A stretch of DNA of 13,684 nucleotides from an uncultured Alphaproteobacteria bacterium (GTDB lineage: Bacteria; Pseudomonadota; Alphaproteobacteria; RF32; CAG-239): NCBI GenBank assembly GCA_944391365.1, contig CALXTH010000126.1, forward strand, positions 1-13,684. Reading direction: 5' to 3'. A program made the position numbers and the translations under genes. This document shows, one piece after another, positions 6,077 to 12,837 of the stretch (its first letter is position 1; each line of letters starts with the position of its first letter). The notes under the pieces are model-generated. The model did not search any database. It was not told the DNA's origin and saw nothing but the letters and a program-made list of their open reading frames with translations.

Positions 6077-6120
6077 GCTCTTTTTCATGTAATCATAAAT
6101 TTGGAATTTTCAAGGTAAGG
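6071..6120 (-). promoter_or_regulatory. Conserved box covering and upstream of the -35 (copy 1)
   Basis: These 50 bases match 10991-11040 with 6 mismatches and no gaps by my count, more alike than the leaders themselves. The box holds the palindrome-like ATGATTACAT and A/T tracts. An activator site or UP element is plausible. Confidence 0.55.
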
Positions 6121-6300
6121 AACAACCAACGGCTTCCCTCCCCTTAATTCCGTTAAGGGGAGGACAGGAAGGGTTTATAAAAAATCATCTGAATCGTCAT
6201 CGCGAACCGGATATAATCCGGTGTGGCGATCTCATAAAAAATAAATTAGCTATGTCATCCTCGGACGAGCACAGCGAGACCCGGGGATCCAGGTCCGGCA
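6121..6300. repeat. Cluster of three palindromic intergenic elements
   Basis: Three hairpins in tandem. 6137-6163 is an 11-bp perfect stem, CCTCCCCTTAA/TTAAGGGGAGG, with a 5-nt loop. 6199-6230 has outer ATCGC/GCGAT and inner CCGGAT/ATCCGG around ATA. 6257-6288 has ATCCTCGG/CCGGGGAT with one G-T pair. They resemble dispersed REP/MITE-like elements of unrelated types accumulated at one site. There is no coding sequence, and this cluster is absent from the paralog 2 module. Confidence 0.6.
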
Positions 6301-6307
6301 AAAACTT

Positions 6308-6408
6308 CACAGCCGCAGGCTGTGCCCATATTCACCTCTCTTAGGAAAGAGGTCGCCCGCAAGGGCGGGTGAGTATGATTCTAAAACTCATCCTTGCCTC
6401 TCTGAACT
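6308..6408. repeat. Palindromic intergenic repeat with GNRA tetraloop, copy 1
   Basis: CACAGCC/GGCTGTG with loop GCA (6308-6324). Then a three-way-junction-like unit: outer TTCACC/GGTGAG (6331-6372), inner CCTCT/AGAGG, and CGCCC-GCAA-GGGCG with a GNRA tetraloop (6354-6367). Similarity to the second copy (11049-11153) extends through a GAGTATGA...CATCCTT tail. A 64-codon frame (6369-6563) across the tail looks repeat-derived rather than a gene. Confidence 0.6.
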
Positions 6409-6504
6409 CTCCGTTGGCACAAGGTGCACGCAGTGCGTTTCATGCCCCGATCAACCAACAGCAAACTGACCGGATCAAACGGCGCCCGTTTGCGTCAGCT
6501 TGGC

Positions 6505-6533
6505 TTGACAGAGGCGAGGAAGTATTTTATAAA
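6505..6533 (+). promoter_or_regulatory. Promoter of the dipeptidase gene
   Basis: Perfect TTGACA (6505-6510), 17-bp spacer, TATAAA (6528-6533), 32 bases before the ATG at 6566. This is the strongest sigma70-type consensus in the window. Confidence 0.75.
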
Positions 6534-6565
6534 AAATGTAACGGAAACAAATCTAAGAGATAAAT

Positions 6566-7207
6566 ATGGAACTCATTGAAATCAAAACCGGCGGGGTTTT
6601 TGTCATAGATATGATGTATACCGGAACCGAGAATATGATGAAAACGGATGTCTATACCCGTGTCGGCTTGGGCAATCACTGCTTTATACACCCGGAAATG
6701 TATGCCAAATTGCAAAAACTTGCCCCGGTGTTGGTTGAACGCGGCTTGAAATTAAAAATCTGCGATGCTTATCGCCCGCCGCTGGCTCATAAATTGATGA
6801 AAAAAATCATCCCGATGGAAGGCTTTTTCGCTGCCGAACCGGAACGCTCTCAACATTGCCATGCCTCGGCAATCGATGTAACCCTGATTGACGCCGGAAC
6901 AAACCGGGAGCTTGAATTTCCCTGCCGGGTTGATGCCTATACGCCCGAATACGCCGACCAAATTGCCAAAGGCGAATGGACCGCTTTCAAACGTCATCTG
7001 AAAAAAGCCGGATATGGATGGACAGCCCCACAGGCGGAAAAAGCCATAGCCAACCGCGATATGCTCCGACGGTTGATGGAAGAGGCGGGTTTTGTAGCGC
7101 TTGAACACGAATGGTGGCATTATAATCTGCCGGATAAAGAAAAATATCCACTGATTGATTTTGCCATATCTCCCGAGGGAAAATTTATTTTTACTCCGAG
7201 AGCATAA
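6566..7207 (+). CDS. ddpX: D-alanyl-D-alanine dipeptidase, VanX/DdpX type (peptidase M15D)
   Basis: Zinc peptidase that splits D-Ala-D-Ala; family members either recycle the wall dipeptide or, in vancomycin resistance, remove it. 213 residues with no signal peptide, so cytoplasmic. Visible active-site elements are Arg70 in DAYRPP (the VanX Arg71 equivalent), zinc ligands His97 and Asp104 in SQHCHASAID, and the general base Glu182 with zinc ligand His185 in EHEWWHY. In the SxHxxGxAxD motif the usual Gly is Ala. The neighbours are not vanHA genes, so a peptidoglycan-recycling or nutritional role is more likely than resistance. It has its own strong promoter, a weak ribosome binding site (TAAGAG), and no clear terminator. 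Confidence 0.88.
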   Translation: MELIEIKTGGVFVIDMMYTGTENMMKTDVYTRVGLGNHCFIHPEMYAKLQKLAPVLVERGLKLKICDAYRPPLAHKLMKKIIPMEGFFAAEPERSQHCHASAIDVTLIDAGTNRELEFPCRVDAYTPEYADQIAKGEWTAFKRHLKKAGYGWTAPQAEKAIANRDMLRRLMEEAGFVALEHEWWHYNLPDKEKYPLIDFAISPEGKFIFTPRA

Positions 7208-7214
7208 AAAACGC

Positions 7215-7243
7215 TTGACAAATTTTGTCTAATAAGCTAAATT
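7215..7243 (+). promoter_or_regulatory. Promoter of the 134-aa unknown gene
   Basis: TTGACA (7215-7220), 17-bp spacer, TAAATT (7238-7243), directly after the ddpX stop. Transcription would start near 7250. Confidence 0.6.
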
Positions 7244-7277
7244 CAAAATAGTTTTGTATTATTTAACTTATATTTTT

Positions 7278-7682
7278 ATGAAAAGAATAAAAAAATTTTT
7301 AATTCGTCTTGTACGGGCAATGAATTGTTTCGGGCTGAACAAAAAGCACATATCTTACAAAGATATCATCGCCGGAGTGCAGTCTGATTTTGCCGAACCG
7401 GTTACAGAACTCTACATTGTTTTGTTCGGTTATAACCATAACAAAAGTGTTTTTCTCGGTGTGCCGGAAAACGGCTTGCTGACACTTGTCAATGAGGCCG
7501 GAAAACAAAAAAATCCCGTAAATCCGGAAGACGTGGATGTTTTCTCTTTTAATGAATTTAAGAGAATAGTTTTCTTCAATTATGAAGAAAGTTTCAAAAT
7601 GATTATTGATTGCCCGAACCCTGAAGGGCCGACGCTTGAGCTGGCTGAAATGATGGGGCAGGTCTGGGTCAATAAAGTTTGA
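7278..7682 (+). CDS. Hypothetical protein, 134 aa
   Basis: I do not recognise the family. It has a short basic N-terminus (MKRIKKFLIRLVRAMNCFG), then a mixed alpha/beta-looking sequence with VTELYIVLFGYNHNKSVFLGVPENGLLTL at about 42-70 and a closing acidic helix (LELAEMMGQVWVNKV). No transmembrane segment, signal peptide or metal-binding motif is evident. I chose the ATG at 7278; an in-frame TTG at 7254 would add eight residues but lies only a few bases after the predicted transcription start. No clear ribosome binding site precedes either. It is flanked by a promoter at 7215 and a terminator at 7693, so it is probably a single-gene unit, perhaps immunity- or housekeeping-related; neither can be shown from the sequence. 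Confidence 0.7.
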   Translation: MKRIKKFLIRLVRAMNCFGLNKKHISYKDIIAGVQSDFAEPVTELYIVLFGYNHNKSVFLGVPENGLLTLVNEAGKQKNPVNPEDVDVFSFNEFKRIVFFNYEESFKMIIDCPNPEGPTLELAEMMGQVWVNKV

Positions 7683-7692
7683 AAACAAAAAA

Positions 7693-7726
7693 CTGTCAGG
7701 TTGTTAATGCCTGGCAGCTTTTTTTT
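7693..7726 (+). terminator. Rho-independent terminator
   Basis: CTGTCAGG (7693-7700) pairs with CCTGGCAG (7710-7717) through one G-U, followed by C and eight T. Confidence 0.9.
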
Positions 7727-7753
7727 GCAATTTATAAATTTTGGGCGTAAAGT
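7725..7753 (+). promoter_or_regulatory. Probable comEC promoter
   Basis: TTGCAA (7725-7730) starts in the T run of the preceding terminator; a 17-bp spacer leads to TAAAGT (7748-7753), 21 bases before the comEC ATG. AAAGG precedes the ATG as ribosome binding site. Confidence 0.4.
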
Positions 7754-7774
7754 AGCGCTCAAAGAAAGGGCAAA

Positions 7775-9820
7775 ATGTTTTTACGTCGATTAAAAGAGCT
7801 TTTGTACGCTGAAAAAGACCGCTGGATCCCGTGGATACCGGTTCTTTTCGGAACAGGCGTCGGCATTTATTTTGCTTTGCCGGTCGAACCGTCAATCTGG
7901 TGGACGCTCATTATCATAGAGCTTTTGATTCTGCTGACATATCTGAACCGGTTTCATCCGGGACGCTTATTCTGTATTGCTGTTTTGAGTCTGATAACGG
8001 CAGGTTTTGCCAATGTACAATTGCGCGCGGCTTATAAAAATACAGTCCCCGGCGTTTCTCATGAAGAGAAATTATATCTGAAAGGACGGGTTATCAAAGT
8101 TGATTATAACACCAAGGGAAATGTCAGACTTCTGTTGAACGACGTTTCTGATTTCGATGACTTTCCTCTGCCCGGAAAATATAAAATAACCTTGTTGAGC
8201 AAACAAACACCGGTTGTTGAAGGTGAGTGTGTTGAAATGGTGGCAAAAATCATGCCGCCGTTTCCCACAACAAAAATCCGCGGCTATCAGTATGACCGCA
8301 AAATTTTTTTCGAAGATATCAAAGGAACCGGATACGCCATAAGCAGGGGAATAAAAATTGATTGCGCAGAGCAGAGTTCGGCAAATATAAAATATACAGC
8401 CGCAGTTGAACACCTCCGGGACAAAATCGTTCAAAGAATAAAGAACATCCTGCCTCCGGATGAAGCCGCAATTGCGGCCGCGATTATTGCCGGAGACAGA
8501 GGGCTGATGAGCCGGAAACTGATTGATGATTATCGTGATTCCGGGCTGGCGCATTTCCTTTCAATTTCCGGCTTGCACATGAGTATGCTGGCCGGGCTGA
8601 TGTTCTTTTTAATCCGATTGGTTATCTCTCTGATTCCATCGCTGGCCCTGCGCTGTGACGCAAAAAAGATAAGTGCCTGGAGTGCAATCTTTATCAGTGC
8701 GGTTTATCTGCTGATTTCAGGGGCAGAAGTACCGACACAGCGGGCTTTTATCATGACATTTATTGTCTTGCTCGGCGTCTTGTTCAGCCGTCAGGCAATT
8801 TCCATGCTGACAATTTCGTGGGCGGCAATGTTTATTCTGATCTTTTCTCCGGAAGCTCTGGTCGGCCCCAGTTTTCAAATGTCATTTGCCGCCGTTGTCG
8901 CCCTGATCGCATTCTATGAAAAATATGCAGGGCCGTTGCAACGTTTTCTTCACGGAACCGGAAACGAAAGAAAAATATCCGCGATCCGACGCCTGCCCAG
9001 GTTGATTTTCGCTTATATTATCGGAATTTTGGTTTCGGATTTTGTCGCCAGTGCGGCCACTTTGCCATTTTCCATATATCACTTTAACCAGATTGCGATT
9101 TATACCACTTTGGGCAATCTGCTGGCCGGGCCGGTCATCGGATTGCTGATTATGCCTTTTGTGCTGATAACAATGCTGCTGATGCCGTTTGGGCTTGACT
9201 ATTTCCCGTTAAAAATTCTCGGATACGGTATCAGCCTGGCTAATGATATTACGGCTTATGTCGCCTCGCTGCCCAATGCCGGAATGTTTCTGCCGGGAAT
9301 GCCAATGTGGGGACTTGTCTGTATTGTTGTCGGCGGATTGTGGCTTTGCCTGTGGCAAAAATCATGGCGCCGTCTGGGATGGATCGGAATAATCATCGGC
9401 AGCTTGAGCACCCAGATACTCAAAACGCCGGATATCCTGATTGACAACAGCGGCAAAGCGGTCGCCGTCAAAGATAATCAGGGAAATATGGTAATATTGC
9501 CGTCCCGGGGAAAGAAGTTTGTGAAAAATATCTGGATAGAGAAGACCGGCAGCCCCGTCCTGAGCGAAAACCAAGACAAACTGCTGCGCAAAATCTGGCA
9601 GGGAAAAGCCGAAGATAAAAATTGGCTCGATTTAAGCTGCGGAAAAAAAGTCTGTCTTTATAAAAAGCGCGTGAAAATCATTAAAAACTACGGAATTAAA
9701 ATCGACGGAAAATTTTTTAACGCCAAGGCGGCTCTCGGCGGAGAAATTTACCTGAAACCGGATGGCGCAGACATCCGCACCATCCGCTCCCACGTCGGCC
9801 ATCGTTATTGGAACCGGTAA
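7775..9820 (+). CDS. comEC: ComEC/Rec2 family DNA-uptake channel protein
   Basis: Polytopic inner-membrane protein that takes single-stranded DNA into the cytoplasm during natural transformation. 681 residues. N-terminal membrane helices (about 18-80) lead into the soluble OB-like DUF4131 domain (about 95-195). The Competence domain follows, with AGDRGLM (239-245), HFLSISGLHMSMLAGL (260-275), EVPTQRAFIM (318-327) and GPSFQMSFAAVVAL (364-377), and further helices to about 545. The C-terminal region (551-681) keeps a beta-rich look (ILIDNSGKAVAVKDNQGNMVIL) but lacks the HxHxDH metal site of the metallo-beta-lactamase domain, so any nuclease role there is probably lost, as in other alphaproteobacterial ComEC proteins. 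It converges on the next Cys-rich gene. Confidence 0.92.
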   Translation: MFLRRLKELLYAEKDRWIPWIPVLFGTGVGIYFALPVEPSIWWTLIIIELLILLTYLNRFHPGRLFCIAVLSLITAGFANVQLRAAYKNTVPGVSHEEKLYLKGRVIKVDYNTKGNVRLLLNDVSDFDDFPLPGKYKITLLSKQTPVVEGECVEMVAKIMPPFPTTKIRGYQYDRKIFFEDIKGTGYAISRGIKIDCAEQSSANIKYTAAVEHLRDKIVQRIKNILPPDEAAIAAAIIAGDRGLMSRKLIDDYRDSGLAHFLSISGLHMSMLAGLMFFLIRLVISLIPSLALRCDAKKISAWSAIFISAVYLLISGAEVPTQRAFIMTFIVLLGVLFSRQAISMLTISWAAMFILIFSPEALVGPSFQMSFAAVVALIAFYEKYAGPLQRFLHGTGNERKISAIRRLPRLIFAYIIGILVSDFVASAATLPFSIYHFNQIAIYTTLGNLLAGPVIGLLIMPFVLITMLLMPFGLDYFPLKILGYGISLANDITAYVASLPNAGMFLPGMPMWGLVCIVVGGLWLCLWQKSWRRLGWIGIIIGSLSTQILKTPDILIDNSGKAVAVKDNQGNMVILPSRGKKFVKNIWIEKTGSPVLSENQDKLLRKIWQGKAEDKNWLDLSCGKKVCLYKKRVKIIKNYGIKIDGKFFNAKAALGGEIYLKPDGADIRTIRSHVGHRYWNR

Positions 9821-9843
9821 AACTGAAAAGATATATCAGTTTT
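9819..9843. terminator. Bidirectional terminator between comEC and paralog 2
   Basis: A perfect 8-bp stem, AAAACTGA / TCAGTTTT, with a 9-nt loop spans the comEC stop and ends three bases from the stop of the convergent gene. The arms give TTTT on both strands. Confidence 0.65.
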
Positions 9844-9845
9844 AT

Positions 9846-10697
9846 CTAATAATCCACCAACACCGGCCAGACATTATTACTATTATAAAGATCCTCCCCA
9901 TTGCTTGTGCGGCTATCAGACATAAGGAAAGCAATGGGAGTATCACCATTACCATCAGGTGTAGATGACCAATACCAGTCACCACCTAATTCTGAACCAC
10001 CATTTTCAGAAAGCAAAGGATTAAGTTTTGATTTCCGACGATATATGATATGTAATTGCTCTTCGGTCGGTAACGTTCCTTTTAATTCACCACAAAAGGT
10101 ATAATTTTGAGTGGAACAATATGCATTTCCCCAATTCATATCACCTAAATCATTCATCGCAATATAAAAGTCCATATCTGACGTTTTAACAGCAACAACT
10201 CTGCCATTACAATAATATAAGTCACCAATAGCTTCGCCTTTATCTTTTTGGCAAAGGCCATTTTTCCAAGTGTATCCTGAGCTGCATTTACAGGTTATAT
10301 ATTTTCCACCGCAAGGAGTCCCGGAACCAGCGTCATAACCGGCTCCTTTGCAAGTATATTGATAGGCTGAAGAACAGGCTTCTTTTATACAGGTTGAACC
10401 ACTCCATTTGTAACCGGAATTGCAACTACATCTTTTATATTTTCCGCCGCATGTATCACCATCGCCTCCGGCATAATTGGAACAATCATATCTAAATCCG
10501 TTTTTCTTACAGACTGATTCTTCTGTAGACAAACATGCCCACTTGTTGCCAAACGGGCACTTGACGCCTTTGCCGCCATTACAAGTTGTTTCTGTATAAC
10601 CCAAAGTTTCACAATCCTGCGTTGCCACACATTGAGCAAAAGCCGATTGAGGTAAAAAGGACAAACTCGTCCCAATAAGCAAAAATTTAATTTTCAT
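9846..10697 (-). CDS. Secreted Cys-rich repeat protein with DUF1566/Lcl-like C-terminal domain (paralog 2)
   Basis: 283 residues from the ATG at 10697, preceded seven bases upstream by the SD GGAGC; an upstream TTG at 10703 is less likely, as paralog 1 starts at the ATG. The signal peptide MKIKFLLIGTSLSFLPQSAFA is nearly that of paralog 1. The N-terminal block has CETLGYT and CPFGNKWAC. Two Cys repeats (about 69-103 and 113-149) follow, the first shortened to CSNYAGGDGDTCGGKY. The C-terminal domain has YYCNGRVVAV, GTLPTEEQL, WYWSS and ends VWPVLVDY. Against paralog 1, Tyr-rich positions are replaced by a different set (TPDGNGDTPIAFLMSDSRTS), while the last 23 coding bases including the stop are identical. 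It is probably a surface or envelope protein of unknown ligand. Confidence 0.85.
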   Translation of the reverse strand: MKIKFLLIGTSLSFLPQSAFAQCVATQDCETLGYTETTCNGGKGVKCPFGNKWACLSTEESVCKKNGFRYDCSNYAGGDGDTCGGKYKRCSCNSGYKWSGSTCIKEACSSAYQYTCKGAGYDAGSGTPCGGKYITCKCSSGYTWKNGLCQKDKGEAIGDLYYCNGRVVAVKTSDMDFYIAMNDLGDMNWGNAYCSTQNYTFCGELKGTLPTEEQLHIIYRRKSKLNPLLSENGGSELGGDWYWSSTPDGNGDTPIAFLMSDSRTSNGEDLYNSNNVWPVLVDY

Positions 10698-10772
10698 AAC
10701 CAAAGCTCCGTTGTTTTTTATGTTAAAAAAACGAACTCACCTTTGCTATGAAAACAAAGGTGAGTGGAGCTC
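10691..10772 (-). promoter_or_regulatory. Anti-start/anti-SD element at the initiation site of paralog 2
   Basis: Hairpin CTCACCTTTG/CAAAGGTGAG (10736-10764, perfect 10 bp) carries TTTTCAT on the RNA strand in its 9-nt loop, complementary to ATGAAAA at the start codon (10691-10697). The downstream CAAAG arm also complements CTTTG after the SD. AGCTCC (10766-10771) complements GGAGCT (10704-10709). Same layout as paralog 1, with changed bases. Confidence 0.65.
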
Positions 10773-10960
10773 AAAACCGTCGCTATAACGGTCAGGCTTC
10801 TTCGTCTACCCGCCGAACTTAATCAGCTGACAGAAGCATAACACTAATGTAAACATCAATATCAGAGGCTATCTGCGAGTGCTTATCCCACCCACTCCAC
10901 GCATTAGTGGATATATCATAGCGAGGTGTTTTGAGACACCACAGCCCGTTTTCCTGACTG
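10698..10960 (-). ncRNA. Structured 5' leader RNA of paralog 2
   Basis: Same order of elements as the other leader, in RNA order: hairpin 1, CAGTCAG-GAAAA-CGGGCTG (10960-10942, one mismatch); hairpin 2, GGTGT/ACACC (10940-10925); adjacent strand TCGCTATGA (10924-10916); hairpin 3, TCCAC/GTGGA (around 10911-10896); hairpin 4, TTCG/CGAA (10817-10801); hairpin 5, ACCG/CGGT (10792-10776), whose 9-nt loop TTATAGCGA pairs with the upstream strand (one G-U); T run; anti-SD and anti-start hairpin. The bases of the strand, of the loop and of the hairpin 5 stem differ from leader 1, yet pairing is kept. Confidence 0.65.
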
Positions 10961-10967
10961 CATAATT

Positions 10968-10996
10968 AGAATACCACAACGGAAGAGCTTTAGCAA
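10968..10996 (-). promoter_or_regulatory. Promoter of Cys-rich paralog 2
   Basis: Minus-strand TTGCTA (10991-10996), 17-bp spacer ending TTGTGG, TATTCT (10968-10973); same -10 and spacing as paralog 1. Predicted start near 10960, at the first base of hairpin 1. Confidence 0.7.
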
Positions 10997-11040
10997 GCAC
11001 TTTTTGATGTAATCATAAATTTTGGATTTTCAAGGTAAGA
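10991..11040 (-). promoter_or_regulatory. Conserved box covering and upstream of the -35 (copy 2)
   Basis: Ungapped partner of 6071-6120 with 6 differences in 50 bases. It contains the shared ATGATTACAT and a CTTACCTTGAAAA end. The similarity stops abruptly at its upstream end, which marks the module border. Confidence 0.55.
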
Positions 11041-11048
11041 GAAAAAGG

Positions 11049-11153
11049 AACAGCCGCAGGCTGTGCCCAAATTCACCTCTCTTAGTAGAGAGGTCGCCCG
11101 TAAGGGCGGGTGAGTATGACTCAAAAAAAATCATCCTTATCCTCCCTCCCTGA
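11049..11153. repeat. Palindromic intergenic repeat with GNRA tetraloop, copy 2
   Basis: ACAGCC/GGCTGT hairpin, then outer TTCACC/GGTGAG, inner CCTCTCT/AGAGAGG (7 bp here, 5 bp in copy 1) and CGCCC-GTAA-GGGCG. The loop changes GCAA to GTAA but remains GNRA. The tail GAGTATGA...CATCCTT is shared with copy 1. It begins about ten bases beyond the paralog 2 promoter box. Confidence 0.6.
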
Positions 11154-11172
11154 AGATTTAGGGCTGGAGTAG

Positions 11173-11197
11173 AAAAACAATCCGGTGGATTGTTTTT
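11173..11197 (-). terminator. Terminator of prfC
   Basis: An 11-bp perfect inverted repeat, AAAAACAATCC / GGATTGTTTTT, with a 3-nt loop lies 20 bases after the prfC stop and ends in TTTTT on the minus strand. A second small hairpin, TCGCC/GGCGA (11197-11210), lies between it and the stop. Confidence 0.75.
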
Positions 11198-11217
11198 CGC
11201 CGACAGGCGAAGGCTTG

Positions 11218-12798
11218 TTAGCCTTTCGTTTTGGCAAAGACCACAGCAGGAAAATCTTCCTGTGTCTTGTTGAGGTGCCAGGCGTTGCGCGCCAGAAAAA
11301 CAATATCATGGTCATGATCTTCAGCCAATGAAGTACGGTTGGCATTCTGAAATTTTTCAAATGCAGCCTTGTCGTCACTTCTGACCCACCGGGCGGTATA
11401 ATATTGTGTCGCTTCAAAAATCACCGGAATATTAAATTCGTTTTTAATCCGGTCAGCCATAACTTCAAACTGCAAAGCTCCGACAACACCGACAATCCAT
11501 TCGCCGCCGCTCACCGGTTTAAAAACCGACGCCCCGCCTTCTTCGGCAATCTGCATTAACGCATTGCCCAAATGTTTTGACTTCAAAGGATCAACGGCGC
11601 GCACACTTTTCAACAACTCAGGCGCAAAACTCGGAATCCCCGTAAATTGAAGCTTTTCGCCTTCCGTCAGCGTATCGCCGATTCTGAGCTGCCCGTGATT
11701 GGGAATTCCGATAATATCACCGGCATAAGCATCTTCGGCCAGCTCTCTTTCCTGAGCCATAAACATAACCGGAGTCGGAATTTTAATTCCTTTTCCGGTG
11801 CGGATCTGCTGGAGAGTCATCCCACGCTTGAAATGCCCGGAACAAATCCGCATAAAAGCAATACGGTCACGGTGTTTGGGATCCATATTGGCCTGAATTT
11901 TAAAAACAAAACCGGTCACTTTCTTTTCATCAGGCTCAACCATGCGCTCCACGGCCGGATGCGGACGGGGCAGGGGAGCAATTTCATGCAGTCCTTCCAA
12001 AATCTCCCGAACGCCGAAATTATTAATCGCACTGCCAAAAAAGACGGGCGTCAACGCCCCGGCCAGATACAAATCCAAATCAAAAGCAGGACACAGCTCT
12101 TTGACCATCATCACGTCTTCCCGCAGCTTTTCAACCGCATGAGCCGGGAGCAGGGCATCCAGCTTGGGATCATCAAGCCCCTCACAGGTTTCAATCGTGG
12201 CATTAATCTGTGATTTGTCACCGGTTTTGTTCATCAAAATCAGCCTGTCTTTCAGCAAATCATAACAACCGAGAAAATCTTTGCCCATGCCGATCGGCCA
12301 GCTCGCCGGTGTCACATCCAGAGCCAGTGTTTTTTCAATATCATCCAGGAGCAGAAAAGGATCAAGCCCCTCGCGGTCAAGCTTATTGATAAAAGTCAAA
12401 ATCGGCACATTGCGCAGACGGCAGACCTCAAACAGCTTTTTGGTCTGTGCCTCAATACCTTTGGCGGAATCAAGAACCATTACCGCTGAATCAACAGCCG
12501 TCAAAACCCGGTATGTGTCTTCCGAAAAATCCTCATGCCCCGGGGTATCAAGCAGATTGAACGTAACCCCATCATAATCAAAATTCATCACCGAGGAGGC
12601 AACGGAAATTCCGCGCTCCTGCTCAACTTTCATCCAGTCCGAGCGGGCATGCCGGGCTTCTCCGCGCGCCTTGACGGCACCGGCCTGCTGAATGGCACCG
12701 CCAAACAATAACAGCTTTTCGGTCAGCGTCGTCTTACCGGCATCCGGGTGAGATATAATCGCGAAACACTTGCGCGGATTAACTTTATTTTCAGGCAT
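11218..12798 (-). CDS. prfC: Peptide chain release factor 3
   Basis: GTPase that removes RF1/RF2 from the ribosome after peptide release. 526 residues, against about 529 in E. coli. G1 HPDAGKTT is at 17-24, switch I with ERGISV at 61-66, G3 DTPGHEDFSEDTYR at 84-97 and G4 NKLDREG at 138-144. The domain II/III region contains GFVFKIQANMDPKHRDRIAFMRI, and GALQFEVMADRIKNEF is an RF3 signature near the C-terminus. HPDAGKTT with EDFSEDTYR distinguishes it from EF-G, EF-Tu and TypA. The ATG at 12798 has GAGGG seven bases upstream. It is a single-gene unit with its own terminator, between two Cys-rich genes on the same strand. Confidence 0.97.
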   Translation of the reverse strand: MPENKVNPRKCFAIISHPDAGKTTLTEKLLLFGGAIQQAGAVKARGEARHARSDWMKVEQERGISVASSVMNFDYDGVTFNLLDTPGHEDFSEDTYRVLTAVDSAVMVLDSAKGIEAQTKKLFEVCRLRNVPILTFINKLDREGLDPFLLLDDIEKTLALDVTPASWPIGMGKDFLGCYDLLKDRLILMNKTGDKSQINATIETCEGLDDPKLDALLPAHAVEKLREDVMMVKELCPAFDLDLYLAGALTPVFFGSAINNFGVREILEGLHEIAPLPRPHPAVERMVEPDEKKVTGFVFKIQANMDPKHRDRIAFMRICSGHFKRGMTLQQIRTGKGIKIPTPVMFMAQERELAEDAYAGDIIGIPNHGQLRIGDTLTEGEKLQFTGIPSFAPELLKSVRAVDPLKSKHLGNALMQIAEEGGASVFKPVSGGEWIVGVVGALQFEVMADRIKNEFNIPVIFEATQYYTARWVRSDDKAAFEKFQNANRTSLAEDHDHDIVFLARNAWHLNKTQEDFPAVVFAKTKG

Positions 12799-12837
12799 TT
12801 CAAACCCTCATCAAATTCTATTAATGCAAAAATTAAG

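Noticed and set aside
6369..6563. 64-codon frame starting with GTG between the repeat and ddpX
   Set aside because: It begins inside the palindromic repeat, has no convincing ribosome binding site, and its end overlaps the strong ddpX promoter; more likely repeat-derived sequence.
6566..7207. Vancomycin-resistance cluster
   Set aside because: The dipeptidase is of VanX type, but no vanH, vanA-type ligase or vanRS genes are next to it; a recycling role is more likely.
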